Below are positions 1 to 4,236 of a stretch of DNA of 6,423 nt, in pieces. The DNA is from Actinomycetota bacterium. Lineage in GTDB: Bacteria > Actinomycetota > Humimicrobiia > Humimicrobiales > Humimicrobiaceae. How positions within the stretch are numbered: the stretch's first letter is position 1; every line of letters starts with the position of its first letter. A model generated the notes under the pieces. The model did no database searches, was not told where the DNA came from, and saw nothing but the letters and a program-made list of their open reading frames with translations. The DNA is taken from positions 1 through 6,423 of the forward strand of contig VGAU01000106.1 in the NCBI GenBank assembly GCA_016870675.1. The letters are read 5' to 3'. The translations under genes and the position numbers were made by a program.

Positions 1-62
1 TTGGCTAGAGCGTCAGCCTTCCAAGCTGAGGGTCGCGGGTTCGAATCCCGTTTCCCGCTCCA
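1..62 (+). tRNA. tRNA-Gly(TCC), 5' end outside window
   Basis: This is the 3' four-fifths of a glycine tRNA; about 14 bases of the acceptor and D-arm are cut off by the left edge. The anticodon stem TCAGC (13-17) pairs with GCTGA (25-29) around the loop CTTCCAA, giving anticodon TCC at 20-22. The T-loop is TTCGAAT and the acceptor 3' strand is TTCCCGC at 52-58. The discriminator is T59 and CCA is encoded at 60-62. Confidence 0.93.
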
Positions 63-63
63 T

Positions 64-90
64 TTCTATTTTTTAGAACCTTTTTTATTT
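64..90 (+). terminator. possible weak terminator after tRNA-Gly
   Basis: TTCTA (64-68) can pair with TAGAA (74-78) around five T residues. CC and a run of six T follow at 79-86. The stem is short and A/T-rich, so this is only a candidate transcription end for the glycine tRNA. Confidence 0.25.
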
Positions 91-184
91 ATGTAAACAA
101 TAGTGTAAAAATATATATTTCATTAACAAACAGATAGTTTCTAATTATAAACTGTTGTGTCATCCAAAAAAGTATCTATAACTA

Positions 185-213
185 TTGAAATTTTAATATA
201 CGTATTGTATAAT
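185..213 (+). promoter_or_regulatory. promoter of the toxin-antitoxin operon
   Basis: A -35 box TTGAAA (185-190) and a perfect -10 box TATAAT (208-213) are separated by the ideal 17 bp. Transcription would start near 220, about 20 bases before the antitoxin ATG. A good ribosome binding site, GAGGTGG, lies at 227-233, six bases before the ATG. This is the best-formed sigma-A-type promoter in the window. Confidence 0.75.
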
Positions 214-226
214 TTTACAGTACGTA
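198..226 (+). promoter_or_regulatory. candidate operator: two TACGTA half-sites
   Basis: The palindrome TACGTA occurs at 199-204 (within the longer palindrome ATACGTAT, 198-205) and again at 221-226. The two are 22 bp apart, about two helical turns, on either side of the -10 box and reaching the likely transcription start. Ribbon-helix-helix antitoxins typically bind short palindromes or tandem half-sites over their own promoter. It is therefore reasonable to infer that this is where the antitoxin, or toxin-antitoxin complex, represses the operon. No binding data are available here. Confidence 0.45.
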
Positions 227-239
227 GAGGTGGTTTAAT

Positions 240-503
240 ATGAATAAAACAAAACTAACTTTATATGTAGATAAAGAGATAAGCGAGAAGGCAAAAAAGA
301 TATCAAAAATAACCGGAAAGTCCATTTCAAATATTGTTTCGGATTTTATCTATAAACAGTATTTAGAAAGCAATAATTTCGAAATTTCAGAAAAAGTAGA
401 AAAATGGATAGGAATTGCAAATTCAAAAGCAGGTGAAAGTTATAAAAAACTTCGTGATAAAATTTATGAAGAAAAGTTAAAAAAATATGAGGGTACTTCT
501 TGA
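240..503 (+). CDS. ribbon-helix-helix antitoxin (DUF6364-like)
   Basis: This 87-residue, lysine-rich protein is predicted to be the antitoxin of the adjoining PIN toxin. Residues 5-11 (KLTLYVD) form the single DNA-binding beta strand of a ribbon-helix-helix fold. Two predicted helices follow, at about 13-24 and 29-43, with the GKSIS turn between them. This arrangement resembles small antitoxins of the DUF6364/CopG type. The C-terminal half (about 50-85) is charged and probably wraps the toxin. The ATG at 240 is preceded by GAGGTGG with good spacing and lies about 20 bases from the predicted transcription start. The gene overlaps the toxin by 17 bases in another frame, which suggests translational coupling. 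The family role, neutralising the toxin and repressing the operon, is inferred from the fold and from gene order. Confidence 0.8.
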   Translation: MNKTKLTLYVDKEISEKAKKISKITGKSISNIVSDFIYKQYLESNNFEISEKVEKWIGIANSKAGESYKKLRDKIYEEKLKKYEGTS

Positions 504-894
504 TACAAATCTCTTTTTAGATGTTATATTAGAGAGAGATGAATATTATAAAGATAGTTCTAAAATCTGGTCTTTAATCTCTGATAAAAGACTTGCCGGC
601 TATATTTCTGCAATCTCTATAAATAATCTTTATTACATTCTTAAAAGAATAATAGAATTAAAATTTGTTGAGAAAATTATTGACCAGATCCTTGATGAGT
701 TTGAAATAATACCTTTAACAAAGGAAATATTAAAACAAGCAAGGTCTATAAAAAATAAAGATTATGAAGATTCAATTCAATATTTTTCTGCAATAAATTC
801 AACCTGCGATTTTATTATTACCCGCGATAAGAATGATTTTCCCCATATTGGAATTAGAATAATCAGCCCATCTGAGTTTCTTGCCACATTATGA
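487..894 (+). CDS. PIN-domain ribonuclease toxin (VapC-like, PIN_3 type)
   Basis: This 135-residue protein is a single PIN domain, the fold of Mg-dependent endoribonucleases used as toxins in VapBC-type systems. It begins with the hallmark LLDTN (D6, N8) followed by D12. The segment DYEDSIQY carries acidic residues E94 and D95. The segment IITRDKNDF carries D114 and D117, and the protein ends with the common PSEFL motif. These acidic residues form the usual metal site, so the enzyme looks intact. The sequence SAISINNLYYILKR at 41-54 is typical of the PIN_3 subgroup. The ATG at 487 lies inside the antitoxin gene and has no strong ribosome binding site, so translation probably depends on the upstream gene. 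VapC toxins often cut tRNA or rRNA; the target of this one cannot be read from sequence. Confidence 0.85.
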   Translation: MRVLLDTNLFLDVILERDEYYKDSSKIWSLISDKRLAGYISAISINNLYYILKRIIELKFVEKIIDQILDEFEIIPLTKEILKQARSIKNKDYEDSIQYFSAINSTCDFIITRDKNDFPHIGIRIISPSEFLATL

Positions 895-1059
895 TAATAA
901 AGAAGTTAAGAGGATAGGGATGAATTGGTTGAAAAATCTTAATCTTAGGTTAGAGGTATTTTAAAAGTAAATGTGTTGGTACTCCCTTGACTTCTAGGTT
1001 GATATTAACTAAAGTATTACTCTGTCTTTTGGTGCATACGGGAATTACAGACACTTTTT

Positions 1060-1085
1060 TATAATAAATTTTAATTTGTTATAAT
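1060..1085 (+). promoter_or_regulatory. candidate promoter region for the tRNA-Arg(TCT) gene
   Basis: Two perfect TATAAT boxes lie 20 bp apart (1060-1065 and 1080-1085). The second is correctly placed for initiation about 10 bases before the tRNA. Neither has a convincing -35 box; the best upstream match to TTGACA is TTGACT at 987-992, which is too far away. The rest of 895-1101 holds no open reading frame or hairpin I can support. Confidence 0.35.
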
Positions 1086-1101
1086 AATTCTATAGATTTT
1101 T

Positions 1102-1178
<77 letters not shown>

Positions 1179-1236
1179 TATAAAGTTACTGTAGTTTGTA
1201 AAGATTGATAAAGCCAGACTGTGTAAAATATGCCAG
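1179..1236 (+). repeat. decayed copy of the tRNA 3'-end-associated element (E0)
   Basis: The 57-58 nt after tRNA-Arg(TCT) resemble the leader of the element after tRNA-Arg(TCG), with shared GTA, TTGTA, GA and TGATA blocks. They end in AAAATATGCCAG (1225-1236), which is the left arm and centre of that element's hairpin. The A of GCCA lies 57 nt after the CCA end, against 56 nt in the three clearer copies. The right arm, core and tRNA duplication are not recognisable in 1237-1301. I read it as an eroded copy. Confidence 0.5.
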
Positions 1237-1301
1237 AAGTTTAAGATTACTGGACAATATTGAGTAATTTTACTTTCAGTATTTGATTTGAGAATTTAAA
1301 T

Positions 1302-1378
1302 GGTGAGAATAGCTCAGCTGGTAGAGCACAGGATTGTGGATCCTGGGGTCGCGGGTTCGATCCCCGTTTCTCACCCCA
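1302..1378 (+). tRNA. tRNA-His(GTG)
   Basis: A complete cloverleaf with anticodon GTG. The acceptor is GTGAGAA (1303-1309) paired with TTCTCAC (1368-1374). G1302 is the genomically encoded extra G(-1), which faces discriminator C1375, the identity pair of bacterial histidine tRNA. CCA is encoded at 1376-1378. Only 12 bases separate it from the next tRNA gene, so the two are probably co-transcribed. Confidence 0.97.
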
Positions 1379-1390
1379 TTTTTAAAATTT

Positions 1391-1467
1391 GCGCCTGTAG
1401 CTCAGCTGGATAGAGCGTCGGACTTCGAATCCGTGCGTCGGGGGTTCGAATCCCTCCAGGCGCACCA
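1391..1467 (+). tRNA. tRNA-Arg(TCG)
   Basis: Acceptor GCGCCTG (1391-1397) pairs perfectly with CAGGCGC (1457-1463). The discriminator is A1464 and CCA is encoded at 1465-1467. The anticodon loop CTTCGAA gives TCG at 1425-1427. The T-stem and T-loop (1440-1456) are regular, with C56 at 1447. The 27-43 pair of the anticodon stem is a U-U mismatch (1418/1434). This gene hosts element E1: its own 3' end from C56 onward is repeated at 1613. Confidence 0.96.
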
Positions 1468-1510
1468 TAAATGTAAAGGCAGTAATTGTAGAATGATAGA
1501 CTTAAACAGT

Positions 1511-1537
1511 TGAAAATATGCCAGTGGCATATTTTCA
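1511..1537. repeat. perfect palindrome/hairpin of element E1
   Basis: The left arm TGAAAATATGCCA pairs perfectly with TGGCATATTTTCA around a single central G, giving 13-bp arms. There is no T run after it, so it is not a standard intrinsic terminator. Comparison with the E2 and E3 hairpins shows paired substitutions that keep the stem. Confidence 0.85.
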
Positions 1538-1612
1538 GGGATTCGAAAAGACGGACTGAGTCGAAGACGAGGGAGTCTGCGTCTCTGCAGCGAGCAAAGC
1601 GAGACGAAAGAA

Positions 1613-1636
1613 CGAATCCCTCCAGGCGCACCATAA
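1613..1636 (+). repeat. duplicated 3' end of tRNA-Arg(TCG)
   Basis: These 24 bases are identical to 1447-1470: T-loop base C56, the 3' T-stem strand, the 3' acceptor strand, discriminator, CCA and three more bases. The copies are 166 bp apart. No 5' half accompanies this copy, so it is not a tRNA gene. A run of seven T follows at 1640-1646. Confidence 0.93.
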
Positions 1637-1652
1637 CAATTTTTTTATAAGT

Positions 1653-1728
1653 GGGCCGTTAGCTCAGCTGGTAGAGCACCTGACTCTTAATCAGGGTGTC
1701 ACAGGTTCGATCCCTGTACGGCTCACCA
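1653..1728 (+). tRNA. tRNA-Lys(CTT)
   Basis: Acceptor GGGCCGT (1653-1659) pairs with ACGGCTC (1718-1724), including one G-U pair. The anticodon stem CCTGA/TCAGG encloses CTCTTAA, with anticodon CTT at 1686-1688. The discriminator is A1725 and CCA is encoded at 1726-1728. The gene starts 16 bases after E1 and ends five bases before tRNA-Leu. It carries no element of its own. Confidence 0.97.
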
Positions 1729-1733
1729 TTTCT

Positions 1734-1820
1734 GCGAGAGTGGCGGAATTGGCAGACGCGCTAGACTTAGGATCTAGTGGGGTAACACCTATAGGGGTTC
1801 AAGTCCCCTCTCTCGCACCA
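1734..1820 (+). tRNA. tRNA-Leu(TAG)
   Basis: A class II tRNA of 87 bases with a long variable arm. Acceptor GCGAGAG (1734-1740) pairs with CTCTCGC (1810-1816). The stem CTAGA/TCTAG encloses CTTAGGA, with anticodon TAG at 1768-1770. The T-loop is TTCAAGT, with C56 at 1800. The discriminator is A1817 and CCA is encoded at 1818-1820. This gene hosts element E2: its 3' end from C56 to A76 is repeated at 1967. Confidence 0.97.
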
Positions 1821-1864
1821 GAAAAGATACAAATTTTTAAAGTGGAATTTAAAACTAAACAGAA

Positions 1865-1891
1865 GAAAACATGCCAAAAGTGCATGTTTTC
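1865..1891. repeat. hairpin of element E2
   Basis: GAAAACATGC (1865-1874) pairs with GCATGTTTTC (1882-1891) around a seven-base loop, CCAAAAGT less its last base counting inward from the arms. Relative to E1, the sixth base is C in place of T on the left arm and G in place of A on the right arm. This is a compensatory change that keeps the pair. The inner two pairs of E1 are lost, leaving a larger loop. Confidence 0.8.
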
Positions 1892-1966
1892 GGGACTTGA
1901 AAAGACGGACTGAGTCGAAGACGAGGGAGTCTGCGGCTCTGCAGCGAGCAAAGCGAGACGAAAGAC

Positions 1967-1987
1967 CAAGTCCCCTCTCTCGCACCA
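1967..1987 (+). repeat. duplicated 3' end of tRNA-Leu(TAG)
   Basis: These 21 bases are identical to 1800-1820, exactly C56 to A76 of tRNA-Leu. The match stops on both sides: C for T before it and A for G after it. There is no matching 5' half, so it is not a gene. Confidence 0.93.
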
Positions 1988-2082
1988 ACTTAGACACAAA
2001 TTATTTCAAACAATATAAAACTAACTGAATAGGAAATATGCCAGTGGCATATTTCCTGGGATTTGAAAGAGCGGACACTCTT
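1988..2082 (+). repeat. shortened third element copy (E3)
   Basis: Directly after the duplicated Leu end comes a further leader (1988-2030) that resembles the E2 leader, sharing ACAAATT and AAAACTAA blocks. A perfect 27-nt palindrome follows (2031-2057; arms AGGAAATATGCCA and TGGCATATTTCCT around one G). Next is GGGATTTG (2058-2065), then AAAGAGCGGAC, which matches the start of the E1/E2 core at 8 of 11 bases. The rest of the core and any terminal tRNA copy are missing; instead AAGAG (2067-2071) can pair with CTCTT (2078-2082). The A of GCCA is 56 nt after the preceding CCA, exactly as in E1 and E2. GGGATTTG can pair with CAAGTCCC of the Leu copy if one U-G pair is allowed. Confidence 0.7.
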
Positions 2083-2092
2083 AGTGATTGGT

Positions 2093-2120
2093 TTGTATTT
2101 TATTTATTTTCTATTATAAT
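2093..2120 (+). promoter_or_regulatory. tig: candidate promoter of the tig-clpPX operon
   Basis: A perfect TATAAT at 2115-2120 lies about 58 bases before the tig start codon. The -35 is weak; TTGTAT (2093-2098) at 16 bp is the best match. The box lies just after the E3 remnant, so the operon appears to have its own start separate from the tRNA genes, although read-through from the tRNA block is possible. Confidence 0.45.
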
Positions 2121-2178
2121 ATGAGTCTTAATGTTGAAATAGAACTAACTCACTACTGATGTTTAAGGAGGATTTTAC

Positions 2179-3600
2179 TTGAGTTATGAGATAAAAAACC
2201 AGAAGAAGATTGATTTAAATAAGGTTAAATTAGATATAGAGATTTCAAATAATTATTTAAAAAAGTATATTGGCAAAGCCTATAAAAATATATCTCAAAA
2301 AGCAAATATTCCCGGTTTTAGAAAAGGGAAGATTCCTTATCAAATAATAGATGCAAATTTTGGTAAACAGTATGTACTAAATGAAGCTGCCAGTCTTTCA
2401 ATTTCTGAATTATATCCGAATATAATTATAGAATCCAATCTAAAACCAATAGACTACCCGAAAGTAAAAATTACCCAGCTGGCAGAGGATTTACCTTTAG
2501 GGTTTGAAGTAGAATTAGAACTAGAACCGGAAATAGAATTACCTGAATATAGAGGTATAAAGGTTACTGTCCTTTCTACGGATGTATCTGACCAGGAATT
2601 AGAACGGCAAATAAATAATATCAGAAATAACTTTGCATCACTTGAACCGGTTGAAGATGATAGGCCAATATCTAAAGGTGATTATGTTACACTGGATTTT
2701 GATGGTGAAATTGAAGGTAAAGCATTTGAAGGCGGCAGCGCCGAAGATTATCTCTTAGAAGTTGGCTCAAATACTCTGTTTGCCGGGTTTGAAAATTCGC
2801 TTATTGGAATGAAAAAAGGTGTCAAGAAAAATGTAATACTTACACTGCCTGAAAATATTGAAAATAAGGATTTAGAGGGCAAACAGGCAAGTTTTAGCAT
2901 TTTTATAAAAGAGATAAAGAAGAAGGTATTACCTGAAATCAACGAGGAGTTTTTGAAAAACTTAGGTGACTATAAAGATGCAGATGACTTTAAAGATAGC
3001 ATTAAAAAGAGATTGATTGAGCAGAAAGAAAGTTTTAAAAAGGGAAAAATAATAGAAGAAATTTTTAATCATATTATAGATAATATAAAGTCTAATATTC
3101 CAAATGTGATGGTAACTGGTAGAATAAAACAGATTAATGAAGAGATTGATGAAGGTTTAAAGAAGCAGAAGATAAGCAGGAATAATTATCTTAAGGCTAT
3201 AAATATTACAGAAGATAAACTAAATGAAGAAATCAGGGAGAGAGCGCTAAGAGAAGTAAAAGAGTATCTGATCTTTAAGGCATTGGAAAAAGCGGAAAAG
3301 AAAAACATAGAACCTTCAGAAGATGAAATAAAAAAAGAAAAAGATAATATCATTAGCAGATACAAAAAAGAAGAGGACATTAAAAAAATCAGAGAATTCT
3401 TTGAAAATCCTGAGGGAGAAAAAACTCTAATCCAGACTATTAAGAGAAGGAAGATAATTGATTTGCTGATAGGTAGTGCGCAGGTAACAGAGGAGAAGAA
3501 TACAGACAGCGGAGGTAAAGAAGAGATATGGACGCCTGATGAAGATAAGACAGGAGCAGAAAAAAAAGCTAAAAGGCTTTGGACTCCTGGTTCAAAATAA
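2179..3600 (+). CDS. tig: trigger factor, ribosome-associated chaperone / PPIase
   Basis: A 473-residue trigger factor, the chaperone that docks at the ribosome exit tunnel and shields nascent chains. The N-terminal ribosome-binding domain (about 1-115) contains the docking signature GFRKGKIP at 46-53. The FKBP-like peptidyl-prolyl isomerase domain follows (about 155-245), including VTLDFDGEIEGKAFEGG. The helical, lysine/glutamate-rich C-terminal chaperone domain runs to about 430. The start is TTG at 2179, fixed by a near-perfect AAGGAGG (2165-2171) seven bases upstream; the nearby ATG at 2186 is out of frame. The protein is longer than the usual 430-450 residues because of an acidic, probably disordered tail (about 435-473). 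That tail carries IWTPD and LWTPG, the W residues being 451 and 468. The gene leads an operon with clpP, 22 bases downstream. Confidence 0.96.
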   Translation: MSYEIKNQKKIDLNKVKLDIEISNNYLKKYIGKAYKNISQKANIPGFRKGKIPYQIIDANFGKQYVLNEAASLSISELYPNIIIESNLKPIDYPKVKITQLAEDLPLGFEVELELEPEIELPEYRGIKVTVLSTDVSDQELERQINNIRNNFASLEPVEDDRPISKGDYVTLDFDGEIEGKAFEGGSAEDYLLEVGSNTLFAGFENSLIGMKKGVKKNVILTLPENIENKDLEGKQASFSIFIKEIKKKVLPEINEEFLKNLGDYKDADDFKDSIKKRLIEQKESFKKGKIIEEIFNHIIDNIKSNIPNVMVTGRIKQINEEIDEGLKKQKISRNNYLKAINITEDKLNEEIRERALREVKEYLIFKALEKAEKKNIEPSEDEIKKEKDNIISRYKKEEDIKKIREFFENPEGEKTLIQTIKRRKIIDLLIGSAQVTEEKNTDSGGKEEIWTPDEDKTGAEKKAKRLWTPGSK

Positions 3601-3622
3601 ATAAAAAAGAGAGATGGTTAAA

Positions 3623-4213
3623 ATGTATAATAATTATCTGATTCCAATGGTAATTGAGCAGACCAATAGGGGAGAGCGTTCTTTTGACATTTATTCGCGT
3701 TTGCTAAAAGAAAGAATAATTTTTCTGGGAGTACCTTTAGATGATAATGTTGCCAATGTGGTTATGGCACAGATGCTCCATCTGGAGGCAGAAGACCCGG
3801 AAAAAGATATACAGCTGTATATAAATAGCCCTGGTGGAGTTGTGACTGCTGCCCTGGCAGTATATGATACAATGCAGTTTATAAAGTCCCCGGTATCCAC
3901 TATTTGTATTGGTCAGGCCGCAAGCGCAGCCGCAGTTTTGCTTCTGGCAGGAGAAAAAGGCAAAAGATTTTCACTGCCTAATTCGAGAGTTATGCTGCAC
4001 CAGCCATCAGGAGATGTTTCCGGAACTACGATTGATGTAGAAATTCATTCGAGAGAGATGGTGAGAATCCGTGCTCTTCTAAATGAGATAATCGCCAAGC
4101 ATACCGGTCAGGAAGTAAAAAAAGTGGAGAAGGATACTGAAAGAGATTTTATATTAAGTGCAAAGGAAGCCAAAGAATACGGCATAGTGGATGAAGTTAT
4201 TTATAAAAAATAA
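3623..4213 (+). CDS. clpP: ATP-dependent Clp protease proteolytic subunit
   Basis: ClpP is the serine peptidase that forms a two-ring, 14-subunit chamber in the cytoplasm and degrades proteins unfolded by ClpX or ClpA/C. The protein closely follows the family from VIEQTNRGERSFDIYSRLL onward. With the start used here (196 residues), the catalytic triad is S101 (in GQAASAAA), H126 (in MLHQPSG) and D175 (in DTERDF). The ring contact LYINSPGG is present. I chose ATG 3623 because AGAGAG (3608-3613) lies nine bases before it. The in-frame ATG at 3614 directly abuts that motif and would add only MVK. The QAASAAAVLL and HQPSGD segments differ from the more common AASMGAFLL and HQPLGG forms. There is no long propeptide. 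The gene sits between tig and clpX, matching its functional partners. Confidence 0.96.
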   Translation: MYNNYLIPMVIEQTNRGERSFDIYSRLLKERIIFLGVPLDDNVANVVMAQMLHLEAEDPEKDIQLYINSPGGVVTAALAVYDTMQFIKSPVSTICIGQAASAAAVLLLAGEKGKRFSLPNSRVMLHQPSGDVSGTTIDVEIHSREMVRIRALLNEIIAKHTGQEVKKVEKDTERDFILSAKEAKEYGIVDEVIYKK

Positions 4214-4236
4214 TATTACCAGGAGTGTGTGTAAAA

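Larger units (their letters stand above)
1468..1636 (+). repeat. tRNA 3'-end-duplicating element E1 (host Arg-TCG)
   Basis: A non-coding unit directly downstream of tRNA-Arg(TCG). In order it has: an A/T-rich leader (1468-1510); a 27-nt palindrome (1511-1537); GGGATTCG (1538-1545), the exact reverse complement of tRNA bases C56-C63; a 67-nt core (1546-1612) of just over half G+C; and a 24-nt copy (1613-1636) of the tRNA 3' end. The GGGATTCG segment can pair with CGAATCCC at 1613-1620 to close the core in an 8-bp stem, or with the tRNA T-arm itself at 1447-1454. Inside the core, CGTCTC can pair with GAGACG. The core is 65/67 identical to that of E2, far closer than the leaders, which implies recent copying or strong constraint. 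I do not recognise the family. Confidence 0.85.
1821..1987 (+). repeat. tRNA 3'-end-duplicating element E2 (host Leu-TAG)
   Basis: This unit has the same architecture as the one after tRNA-Arg(TCG). It has an A/T-rich leader (1821-1864), a hairpin (1865-1891), an 8-nt anti-T-arm segment (1892-1899), a 67-nt core (1900-1966) and a 21-nt copy of the host tRNA 3' end (1967-1987). The anti-T-arm segment here is GGGACTTG, matching CAAGTCCC of tRNA-Leu rather than the Arg sequence. The core differs from E1 only at 1936 (G for T) and at its last base. The G at 1936 breaks the CGTCTC/GAGACG helix possible in E1 but allows GCTC (1936-1939) to pair with GAGC (1946-1949). The repeat period is 167 bp against 166 bp in E1. 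Confidence 0.85.

Noticed and set aside
987..1015. TTGACT (987-992) with a 17-bp spacer to TAAAGT as a promoter before tRNA-Arg(TCT)
   Set aside because: The -10 matches only four of six bases, and it would start some 80 bases upstream of the tRNA. The TATAAT boxes at 1060 and 1080 are better placed.
1371..1634. Minus-strand open frame of 87 codons across tRNA-Arg(TCG) and E1
   Set aside because: It is the antisense of the tRNA and of the element core. There is no ribosome binding site, and the GGIRTPDARIRSPTLYPAEL stretch is simply the reverse of the cloverleaf. The constraint on this DNA is explained by RNA structure.
1613..1987. The duplicated 3' ends at 1613 and 1967 as extra tRNA genes
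   Set aside because: Only bases from C56 onward are present. The sequence upstream is the element core, with no D-arm or anticodon arm.
1767..1999. Minus-strand open frames across tRNA-Leu and E2, sharing LSSRFARC with the frame over E1
   Set aside because: The shared peptide comes only from the near-identical core; outside it the frames diverge into tRNA antisense. Two different frames are open over the same DNA. No promoter or ribosome binding site is seen.
1511..2057. Hairpins of E1-E3 as intrinsic terminators
   Set aside because: None is followed by a T run; GGGA follows each one. The stems are also A/T-rich.
1468..2082. CRISPR-like array
   Set aside because: The repeats are about 166 bp apart, interrupted by tRNA genes, and have no regular short spacers or cas genes nearby.
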